Shown: piece after piece, positions 54,661 through 64,000 of the stretch
Layout of the letters: every line of letters starts with the position of its first letter
How positions within the stretch are numbered: position 1 is the stretch's first letter
Source: Clitopilus passeckerianus
Lineage: Eukaryota > Basidiomycota > Agaricomycetes > Agaricales > Entolomataceae
Reading direction: 5' to 3'
NCBI GenBank assembly: GCA_944990035.1
Contig: CALYLX010000106.1
Location: 62,001-126,000 of the forward strand
Length of the DNA stretch: 64,000 nt
Notes under the pieces: model-generated
Told to the model about the DNA's origin: nothing
What the model saw: only the letters and a program-made list of their open reading frames with translations
The model's database searches: none
Position numbers and translations under genes: made by a program

Positions 54661-55955
54661 CTTAAGTAAGAGTAGTCATCGAATCCAGGTGCCTTACACA
54701 CCCTGACAGATATTAGGATCTCCACTCTTTGCTCCGTACCAAAATGGCAATCGCGCAATCAGTAAATGGTCGGGGTCCTAACAAATGGTTAACAGTCGCG
54801 CTCAGACATGTGTGATATGAAATCTCACTGAAATGGAGCAATGTGGGGCTGGAATTCCTTGACGGTAGCCTCAAGGCTGCCCAAGGGTGTCATGTCCTCG
54901 TTCAGGAGGTCCAGAAGGGACGGGGCCCAGTCGGTTTTTCTGCTACAACGAGACCCAGTTTCCCGAGACGCAGCGAAGCAAATCCTGAACTCGGTAAAAT
55001 GTCCGATGACTGAACTTGAGGCTAGAAAAATGATCGGGGGTGATCCGATTGGTAGGGCGTAAAATTAAAGGAGAATGTGATCTTCTGAGGGCGTTTCCGT
55101 TTCACATTTTGACTTTGAATGCTCCCGTATCCATGCGGGGCGGTAGGTTAGGTTAGGTTGTCGACAAAGACTCCAGTCGCTCCAGTCAAGTTGCGGGCAA
55201 GGTTGCGGTTGGGGGTACAGCCACCTATATGATCGTCTTTCCAGCCAAACAGACATCAACCGAAGGATTGCCCATTTCAAATATTTAGCGACGCTCGCTC
55301 GATACTAAGGGCCGCGCTGCGCACGGCATTGCCCGCTCCCGTTCGAATTCAATGCATGCATTGACTGGAAACACAAGTACACGAATTAAGACTCAGTAAT
55401 AATGAATAGAAACACAAAAGCTCGGACGTGAAGAGTCCTGAAGAACAAGGTACAGGGATTGCGCAGACTGGAAGTCGACGTTGGGCAGAAGAGAAAGGAG
55501 ATTCTGGAGATAAATATTCCGAAATATAGCAGACGGTATTCAAGCAAAAGTTGTATTCAAGGGAGCTGGCCAGTTATTGAGCAGGACCATGACTGTTGTT
55601 TTGAGACTGTAAGCTTTGAGTGTGTGAATAGCTGTCGGATATAAACGCGGAGTCTATATCTGGATTACGTACGAGTTCGGCCCGCATTCAAAATCGTCCA
55701 TCACACACCAAAAAATGGATTCCATCGCGCCTCATACCCTACTACCTAAGGTAGCGGGAATTCCCTTCAAAGTCCACAGTCCACAATGAACTGCGACCAC
55801 TGCTCCCTCAAACGAAGCATATATATCAGCGAGACGCATTTCAATTCCCTTTGTAAAATACATATTATTACAAGATAACCTATGCCGGATATATAGTTCG
55901 AGACGCAATCCAGGCCACCGAAGACTAAGAAGACACAGAAGACACAGGGCCAGGG
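54661..55955. other. Spacer between tandem seven-TM genes
   Basis: May contain the first exon of copy 2 at its left end. Otherwise no supported gene; a short GGTTAGGTTAGGTTG run near 55143-55159 is simple sequence. Confidence 0.5.
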
Positions 55956-57741
55956 TTATAATTGTCGTTCCATGTGCCTTTGGTCATCTAGTTCATGTGT
56001 ATCTTGCTTCTCAGAGTCAAATGAACGATTGTTAAGGCCGCTGACTGCTGTGCCACTACGTGAAACGTTCACCGCCCATACATTTCCTCTCGGATTGGCG
56101 GCAAAGTGAAGAGAGGTGAGGCCCGTTTTCTCCTTCGGAGCCGGAAGGGTAGCATTCCCGCCATTTAGCAAGGTAGAAGATTGGAGGATAACTTTCACGG
56201 CTTTGATAAAAGACTGAAGAAAGTTGTCAGCCATTGATCTGAGTCCCTTGCTACCCAATACTCACAGGATCACTTGCTGCAAGTGCGCCATAGACGAATC
56301 CTCGTAATCCGTAGAACGTGAGGTCTTGACACGAGTAAGTGAGCGGCGTATAGTTAAATTTAGAATCTAACGCGTACCTAGCACCAGGAGGCGGAAATCC
56401 TGAGGGTGTACGTTAGATAGACTACCACATCCGGCCGCACGTTTGGCTCACCTTTTCATCCATGACATCGAAGATAGCCACGTATAGATCCAGAACGACC
56501 GTCGTATAGTTCATGATCAATGAAATGATTGGATACAGAGCTAGAAAATCCGTCAACAGATCCCTATACCCAAGAGAACGCGGGGCAGTACCTATTCGGA
56601 CGATGATGTTGCGAAAACGGGGATCGAGGAACATGAGGGGCTGCCTATCAGCCTCCCCCTTATGTCCGCATTTGTCTGCAGAGTACTGGGGATTCGGCGA
56701 CCCATGCGAGGATGCTCGCGCAGAAGCTGTATCAGAAGCTACAGCAGTACTTGTAGGGCTTGTTCCAGTATAGTCGGTACACGATAAGGTCCTAATGGAT
56801 TTCTGGACACAGGTATGAGTTGAGGGTCTAATGAGCCAATGCAAGAAGACCCACGACGTGAAAATATAACCAGAATAGTACGATAGCCGAGCAGATAGTT
56901 TCGACTGTGGCCGCGAGGGCGATCCACACTGAGGACGTCCCAACAATCCATGAGAGTCGAGTTCTGGAGTCGCTGTTGGAGTACCAGCATGTGGCCGTAT
57001 CCTCGTTCCATCTGACACATTCATCAGTCTAATTTCCGGACCGAACGGAAAGTGTCCGATGAACGCACCCAAACTGATCCAAGGCCACGGTAGGTATGTT
57101 CAGTACCAGAGTCAGTAGGACAGTGCCAAGCACGTAGTATTTCTCAAGGTTTTTGCCATTTCTCCGATGCACTAGGACAAGCCTACAGAGTTTTATTGGT
57201 TCAGAACGAGTTTTCAAAAATGGGTAAACTGACTGGAGATTGATAGCGATGCAGGTCGTGAAGAAGGACGATAGACAGAGCGTGAGCTAGGTGAAAACTT
57301 GAGCTCCACCGGCAGGCAGACTGGAGTAATCTGGCATTTACGTTGTTAAAGAAGGCTGCGAGACTGCAGCCTTTACCCGGTGCTGTCGGCGTCAGGGCGT
57401 AATCTATACCAAAAAGGACACTGGGGAGACGGTGATCAGTTAGATAGCTAAATATCTCGTGCCTGAAGAAATTGAACTCACTTGAAGAACAGCGAGTACG
57501 TTAGGAGCCTAAAGCTCACCCTGTCGAGGTGCGTACGGGCAGCCTTCGATCCCACCGCGATCAAGCCGTATGCGCAGAGTACAAGGCCACAGACGACGGT
57601 CCCTGGAATAGTGACATAGGATCCGAAATCATTGCTGGAAGAAAATATGCCGTCAGTGGCTGAGATTAACCGGGCATGATAGTGGCCATACGCGAAAAGA
57701 AACTGGGCGTCTGTTACTGTCGTTTGAGGCTCGTCAGACAT
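55956..57741 (-). CDS. Seven-TM receptor-like protein, copy 1
   Basis: Start MSDEPQTTVTDAQFLFAYGH at 57741. Membrane segments and landmarks: YVTIPGTVVCGLVLCAYGLI, LDRVSFRLLTYSLFF with an intron continuing VLFGIDYALTPTAPGKGCSL, LTLCLSSFFTTCIAINLQ, LVLVHRRNGKNLEKYYVLGT, LTLVLNIPTVALDQFG, WNEDTATCWYSNSDSRTRLS, WIVGTSSVWIALAATVETIC, a loop LDPRFRNIIVRIALYPIISL, MNYTTVVLDLYVAIFDVMDE, and LTFYGLRGFVYGALAASDP, with a polar C-terminal tail ending DDQRHMERQL. About ten introns. The VSFRLL and CWYSNS landmarks are shared with copy 2, so the pair arose by tandem duplication. Predicted plasma-membrane receptor-like protein; ligand and G-protein coupling unknown. Confidence 0.7.
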
Positions 57742-58976
57742 CAGAGGGTATCACGGTGCAGGGCTGGCTGGGGTATCTGGGAGAGAAGGAGGATGGCGAC
57801 TCTGGGGTAAAGTACCTCTTCATAGGAGTCATAACGCTACAGCAATTATAGCAGAAGGAGCTGTACGTTTACGGATTGAAAGCTTACCGGCGGTTGCAAA
57901 CAGAGCGTCAAAGCGGAGTGAGGGTCAGAGTGATAGATGCGCACATGATCCCACTTCAATCAGCAACTTGATTGATATCTCCAAGCGCGAATCATCATAT
58001 TCCGAGCTCTGAAGCGTTGCAATTCTAACCTGGCCGTTTGGTCGGAAGTCGCATCTTATCCGTAGGCGTATCGCTCGCCTCGCCTAAGGCTGCTCGCTTT
58101 TGAAACGTGGTTTATAGAGACATTGCCTCTTTCTCTTTTCGAGAGATTAACAGCCAGGTCTAGCTTCCGCGCTGCCTTGTGCTCCAGTTACGTGAAGGTT
58201 TCCCCAATCAGGGCGAAAGCCGCAGCATGACGAAGCCAAGGGTGAGGTTGCGGACTTGTCAGGTCCCCTTGTCGAAATCCTAAAGGTAGCTTCCGGCAGG
58301 TAAGGTACACAGTGTATGTATACGGAACTGTGCATATGCTATAGAAAGTAAGCAATGCCCGACCAATCAACACTCATTGTAGGCAGCCGGCAGAACTATG
58401 ACTGGTCCAAGAGAAGTCTAGCGACATTCAATTGAATTAGTATTTCTTCCCACCCGCCATCGGAGGACTCGAGAGATGAATGGGACTTGGCTGACCCAGG
58501 ACTACGTTCTGGCTGGAGGTCATCATAGAACGCGGAACGGGTTGACAGCTACGTCGAGTCTCATACGCCATACTCCATGATGCACCGGGATCTTCCCCCG
58601 GAACGGATTCTGGCTTCAAGAACGCAGAATATTCCATCGTCGTTGGGGTGAGCCCAAGTGAGAACGGGTGTTGCCTGAGAGAAAAGATGGGTGATAGGGA
58701 ACTCCCGGGCAGGTAATAACATGGATCGTGGTAGGTTGGATAAAGCAGAGATCGATTAAAGAGTGTATAATGCAATAGAAAGGAGATAGCATGTGCTATA
58801 TCGTCTAAGCATGCAATGAAAGGAAGGATTGTTGCGATGAAAGTCCGTCTATTGTATGAGGTTGAATCAAGACTCCAAATGAGAGCGATTGATGTAAATG
58901 TGAATGATGATAGACCGAATGTTGGAAAAATCGTAACATGACCAAGGGAAAAGAGAACGAAAACGAGAAGAGATAT
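57742..58976. other. Spacer, no supported gene
   Basis: Upstream region of the seven-TM gene and 3' flank of the PRM10-type gene. Open frames here are short, without motifs, and overlap on both strands. Confidence 0.5.
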
Positions 58977-61900
58977 TTATAGGCTGAAAATCCCACCAGC
59001 GCGGCGTTTACTCTGGATGGGATGCATGATAACGAGTGATATACCCAGCCCGACCGTAAGCCCAATGGCCACCGAGATGAGTTTGAGGGCAGTTTGAAAT
59101 CCGTAGAGATACGACGACGAAGAACCTCCAGTTTGCTGAGATGCGTAGCTGAGCAGACCGCCAACGCCCAGTCCCGAAGGTACTTGGAATAAGATGCCCG
59201 TTATCTGGCAAACGAAGAATGGCATTCAGCGGGCTGCGAAGGAAACTAGGTGACATGGGGTTCAACGTACCATAATTACGAAAGCGTTGCCACGGAAGAA
59301 GCGTGCGTACAGGTTGGCAATCAAGCCGACAGCAAAGGCGCTACAAGAGAAGTGATGAGTTGAGATCGGGAGTAGCAGCAGGACTTTGATCATTTCTTAC
59401 CCGACTGCCGCGATGATGTCGCTTTGACCGACAAATTTCAGCCCAACGAAGTGGTTGGTCGTCCAGCCAGCGCAGGCAATGAATACGAGTATGGGCTATA
59501 TAGAGAATTAGTCAGACACACTCTAAAATGGAGCATACTAATACCCTCACCAGCTCCTTCCTATTATACGGTGCTTGATTTTTCATGCTCAGGAACAGCG
59601 AGAACATAGGGACCGTCAGGAAGGCTATTCAGTTCATCAACAAAGCAACAAACGTAGTCCACCCAAAAGGACTCACCCCAAAACTGAGAAGGTGTCTGTC
59701 TATACCAAGGCCCATCAACAGGATGGCTGATAACACACATGTAATCCTCCGAACCAACCACCCTCGTGCCTGTTATTTCCTGAAAGATTTCGGCACCGAT
59801 AGCAAGTCCAAATCCCAGAAAAAGGGCGTAGACGACGGCATAGCATAGCCGAACGGAACCAGCAACGATATTTCTGGACATTATCTCGAGTGAACCACAG
59901 AGAACCAGGAATCCCTGGAAACGCACCAATCGTGAGATGAGGCCAGAACACGATGGAATGGGATAAGACGTACGGGAAGAATGAGAACAATAGAACTCGA
60001 CGCGACAGCTGAATAACAAAACTTGCGAGTAGCTGCCAGCGCAGCAGCGATGAAACTAAAAAGCGTCGTGACCGTAACTCTATTCGTGCCGAAATCAGTG
60101 CTTGATCATTCCAGTCAAAAACCTCGGAACGTACTCGAAAACATTGGAATAAAGCTCATTCCGGGTGCTCAGAATCTGAATAGCAACGAGCAAGGCTCCA
60201 AGGGGGAACACTATGACAGCATCCAAGAAACTCCCGCCAAAACTGACGGTACATATTGCCGACGAGCAGAAGCCCCCAATTATGATGATCTGCCACCATG
60301 GATAAAATTGGGGTCTGCGCATGAGCTCATCGAGTTCGGTGGAGGCGTCTGATACGGAGAGTTTATCGTATATAACCTGAACAAGGATTTGTTAGCAACA
60401 AGCCCGAAAAGAATGCGGTGGATGATACATACTTTTCGGTATAGTGTATACGCATCATCGAGTTTCTGCAGGTCCAGCGCACTTCCTTGACGAATGAACT
60501 TGACACTACTCGTGCTCGTTGAGTTATCATCGAAGCTGAGGATAAGAACGTCGGGTAGGTAAATGCAGCTACAATCAATGTCGAGGACCTTCGCGGTGGA
60601 CATGATTTGGGATTGTAGACGATGAGAGGGACCACCAAACATCATCATGGCACGACAGAGCTTCATGATAAATTCTTGACGCTCGATGATTCTGGCCACA
60701 TGTCGTGTAATCTATTCCAGTTCCGTCATCAGTACGGTGAACAAACATAGGTGCGGAGAATACTTACGAAGACCTGAGCCTTCTTCCTCTTCCTCTTTTT
60801 CTTTTCCTCCTCTCGATATTGATTCGGTGCATAACCGTCCTTCTTTCCTGGGAACTGCAGCTCAAAGTAGCTGTCACCGACAGGAGTCGAGGGTGACGTC
60901 CAAGTCGGTGTGCTCGTTCCACTCCGCAAGGACGCCAGAGACGGCATGTCCCTCAGTGCACCAGTCCATCTCACCGTACGTGGTGCAGGTTCCGACAGAG
61001 TGGGAGATGGAGGAGTGGATCCTTCGCTGGGAGGAGCAGTGCGGATGCCATCTGCGACTGAACGAGGTCTCGACTGATTCTTCGAGTGCGGTTTCGGTTT
61101 TTGGTCATCGAGAGAATATCTAGATAACATAACTGGTCAGGAAATGTATATAGATAGGTATAAGGAAGCTGTGATCGACTAACCTCGATAGTCGATATCC
61201 GGGCCTCTTGAAATCGGGCTGCAGCTGACTCTGCGTAGGAGCTGCAACGGCAGTCAAGGTTCCCGTAGCAGCGAGGAGTGGGCCAAAAACGCCAGCGCCA
61301 TTTCTTGTCATGGGCATTCTGTGACGATGCAAGGCATGCGAAGGAGAAAGGTATGACGTGATTTTCCGCCGTGTCCCAGGAGAAGGAGGGGGCTTCCTAT
61401 TGGTATTCGGGTACGGTGAATACGGTGAAGGTGGGGTGGGTTGTTCATCTTGTACGTCGGGGCCTGTGCGTTCTGCGGTAGGTGGTGGTTCTTCAACTTC
61501 TTCAATGGATTCGGTGGATACTTGTCGTCGATGAGAAGGTCGTGCCCGGTCGTAACTCGTCGTTTCCCAAGGGGAGTATAATGGAGTAGGGGGGCCTGAG
61601 TCGGTGAGACCATCGGGATCACTGTAGAGTGTCAACAGCGTCGACAAGACACCACGACTTGATTGATCTGGCGTCTCGCTTTCCGCATCCCTCTCAACGT
61701 CCGAACTGGCAGCACTCTCGGCGGGTGACGTCCCTCTACTCTTCGGCAACTTCGACTTCCCCTTCGACCTCCTCATTTCCCACCTCGATCTACCCATTCC
61801 GCTGAATGGTCGGCGTTTGGTGATGGAGCGAACAAGTTGTTCAGCTTCCTTCCTTGCTTGTTTTTCGGGATCACCTCCCGGAAGCCCCACTTGTTCTGTT

Positions 61901-62397
61901 GGCTCGATGTAATAGCCGGGAAGTTGCGGAGGCGAGGAATCAGAACCCATTCGCCGATTGTAGATGGAGGTGCTGGGGTCGGATACGTCAAAACGAGAAA
62001 CAGTTTCCCGCTTCCCTTCAGCATTCATATCGTGTACATGGGCAGGGCCTTGAGGAGGGTAATGGTGAACGCGGACAGCTGCGCCTGCTTTGTGTCGCTC
62101 CAGAGCTTGCGTGAGACGCTGAAAGGCTGATGGCTAAGGAAGATAAATTTTAGATCGTAGGAAGGAAAAGAAAACTGAGAAACTTACGTCCAAGGCCTGT
62201 TCGTCTAGTTCGTGCTGCTCCGTGGTCCTCAGCCACTGGACCTTTCGAGGGGTCTTGGTGCCAGGAGTTAGAAAGAGATCTCCCGGTGGGACAGATGGGT
62301 TTTGCTGATGATGATTTTCGTTACGGTGAGGCGGCGCGTCCTCGCTGCTCTCAAGGGGCTCGGCCTCAGGAGGATCGGAAGCCGACGACGATGACAT
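58977..62397 (-). CDS. PRM10: PRM10/ThrE-type membrane protein (DUF1212)
   Basis: Start MSSSSASDPPEAEPLESSED at 62397. A long disordered N-terminal half (Ser/Pro/Arg-rich, including PFSGMGRSRWEMRRSKGKSK) precedes the conserved module: VARIIERQEFIMKLCRAMMM with FGGPSHRLQSQIMSTAKVLD, TLYRKVIYDKLSVSDASTEL, DELMRRPQFYPWWQIIIIGG, SSAICTVSFGGSFLDAVIVF, then membrane segments such as FLVLCGSLEIMSRNIVAGSV, YALFLGFGLAIGAEIFQEIT, and the C-terminal repeat VPSGLGVGGLLSYASQQTGG with VAIGLTVGLGISLVIMHPIQ. About ten helices are expected, as in the ThrE family of threonine/serine exporters; yeast Prm10 is the pheromone-regulated relative. Many short introns. Its function in fungi is poorly known. Confidence 0.82.
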
Positions 62398-63465
62398 GGT
62401 AGCCTGTAGTAAGCCAGCAACTGGTAAGAGCTTTTTCCTTTTACCAAAGGGATAAACGTGGTTGTTCACCGTTTTTGAGAGCTGGGTGATATGTTTCCCG
62501 CCCATGGAAGGATCCAACACGTCGACGGCAATGGGAGATTATATGAACATGTAAATTTGAGCTCCCTCGCTAAGATCGCCGACGGAGGATGCAGGCGGCA
62601 CGGAAACCGAAAGTCCATGATTTGTCACTTGACGTCATCTTACTGTTTTTCCGTTCATTCTTGGGGACCAAAAGTCGAAATCCATGCTTGGAATAAGGTC
62701 ATGAACTCTCGAGTGTGTATTGAACATTGGATCGTGGCGTAATGACCATAGAAGGACCGGGCTGGACAGCACTGACGCTGAGCAAAGTCACCTGGACGGC
62801 GAGATCTCAGGGTTCGAACCGATCCTGGTATCTGGCTAGCCTCAAGAACCAACGTTGCTCCACAGATTGATAGTGCGTGTACAGAGCTCCACTCTTCGAG
62901 ATAGGGCTGCCGAAATACGGGGATATGCACCACCAGCCAAGGTTATAGTGTTGAGGTATTCTACGTCCACTTCCATGGACAACTTTGAGGGCTAGGCTAC
63001 CTGTACGAGGAATCAGCTCATAGAGCTGCACGCAAAAGTCGATGAACTCACGCAAATATCACCCATAAAACCAAGGGCCACAAACCGGCTAGAGGATGCA
63101 TAACGAGGTGCAAATCGTTAAGCGGACGCTCTAACGTCCGGTCGCCAAACGACGGTTTATTCTTCTTCTATTCCTCGCTCCAGACGACCGCCAAGAGCTC
63201 CAAAATTAGACCTGCGGATATTTCGAGAGAAAGGAGAGAAAGGGAAGCCCATGGTAGATATCAAGAAACAAAGGAGGCGGGTTGCCTACTCGGATACGCA
63301 CACGCACCCTCGGACTTCAAGCCACCCAAGCCGGGACAAACAACGCGTGTCCAATTCTGGAAACACAAAAATCGCTCAATTGGAAACGGTCGTGTTCGTG
63401 GTCACTGCATGCAGAGATAAAAGCATTCCATTCTTATTATTACGCACAACTCCCTCCTCCTACTC
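62398..63465. other. Intergenic region
   Basis: No gene recognised. A GGTTCGAACC motif at 62811-62820 resembles a tRNA B box but no cloverleaf fits around it. Confidence 0.5.
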
Positions 63466-64000
63466 CTACGCCTCCACAACCCTAAACGGATCCGACCCCC
63501 CACCCTCCAACCCACCCAGCACTGCCTGCCTAACCGCATCCAAATAATCACCAAGCGACCTCCCCTCCTCATTGACGAAATCTTCATAGAGCTTGTACCG
63601 CGCATCAGCGACGACGTTCGCGAGGTTGAGGGCGCGTTTGAGGTTCCTTTTGGAGATATATAGATGTCAGTATGAGTATAGGAGACAGGAATAAAGGGAG
63701 GGAGGGAGAACGAACTCTTTAATATGATGCCTCGAATTGAACAACAGCGAATGCAGCCTAATAACCAGCTCCGGAACGAATATTTGTCGAATCCGGATGA
63801 GTTCACGTCTTCTACGGTCGCCTGTAGGTAGCTCCTCGTCAACTTCTGCTTCTTTGTACACCAAAAAGCCGAGCTTGGACGTACCACCAGGAATCTCGAC
63901 ATCCCCAACCAACCACTCCGTCGTAAGCAGCTTCAAAATCTGTTCATGTGCTTCATCGATGCCGTCCTATCCCCATCCCTCACGTCAGCCAATTCAACCA
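63466..64000 (-). CDS. Nup84/Nup107-type nucleoporin, C-terminal end (5' part outside window)
   Basis: C-terminal piece of a Y-complex nucleoporin. Read on the minus strand: HEQILKLLTTEWLVGDVEIP, then LPTGDRRRRELIRIRQIFVP, ELVIRLHSLLFNSRHHIKE, an intron near 63640-63714 that restores frame into NLKRALNLANVVADARYKLY, and the end EDFVNEEGRSLGDYLDAVRQ followed by AVLGGLEGGGSDPFRVVEA and TAG at 63466-63468. The block IFVPELVIRLH and the final LANVVADxxxKLYxxF helix pair match the Nup84/Nup107 family C-terminus, which contacts Nup133 in the nuclear pore. The start lies beyond 64000; another intron occurs at about 63965. Confidence 0.75.

Noticed and set aside
62811..62820. tRNA B-box-like GGTTCGAACC
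   Set aside because: The flanking bases do not form a T stem or acceptor stem on either strand, and no A box lies at the right distance.

Overview
The window is nuclear DNA of a filamentous basidiomycete, most likely an agaricomycete. Genes are cut by many introns of about 50-60 nt. Gene content also points there: a KDZ transposase beside a Tet/JBP dioxygenase, Crinkler-type NTPase/nuclease pieces, PRM1 and PRM10-type membrane proteins, an AIF-like oxidoreductase and a Nup84/Nup107 C-terminus. No virus or bacterial replicon is visible.

Layout. 1-3.3 kb: 3' end of a berberine-bridge-type FAD oxidase, then formamidase paralog 1. 3.3-30.4 kb: an accessory island. It holds a headless, decayed Crinkler-type locus (two NTPase modules and a nuclease-like domain split by an insertion), an unknown gene, a frameshifted Tet/JBP dioxygenase convergent with a KDZ transposase that carries an LTR-like insertion, three unknown genes A/B/C at 18.4-28.8 kb, and an orphan Crinkler header. 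Gene C carries a 386-bp insertion at an exon end and a complete hAT transposon (23350-27164, perfect 8-bp target duplication) inside the next intron. 30.9-36 kb: a GPI-type surface protein, formamidase paralog 2 and PRM1. 36.3-50.5 kb: an AIF-like oxidoreductase, then six Rho-type small GTPase copies mixed with a prolyl-4-hydroxylase-like enzyme, a decayed accessory gene and a large low-complexity protein with a conserved N-terminal domain. 51-64 kb: an F-box/LRR protein, two tandem seven-TM receptor-like genes, a PRM10/ThrE transporter and the Nup84/107 end.

Most notable points. (1) In all five Rho-like copies where switch II can be read, the DTAGQ-type G3 motif is gone, while the P-loop is kept in all six. 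(2) The Tet/JBP-KDZ pair matches the published link between these families. (3) hAT and LTR-like insertions sit nested in one host gene and allow its original exon-intron junction to be read. (4) Crinkler header and body modules are physically separated. (5) A near-perfect 52-nt palindrome lies inside the insertion that splits the Crinkler body. The two formamidase paralogs bracket the island, and their intron patterns have diverged (a GC-AG intron in one, a 9-nt microexon in the other).

All calls come from reading translations and motifs by eye. Exon borders are inferred from GT/GC-AG sites and reading-frame continuity, not from transcripts.
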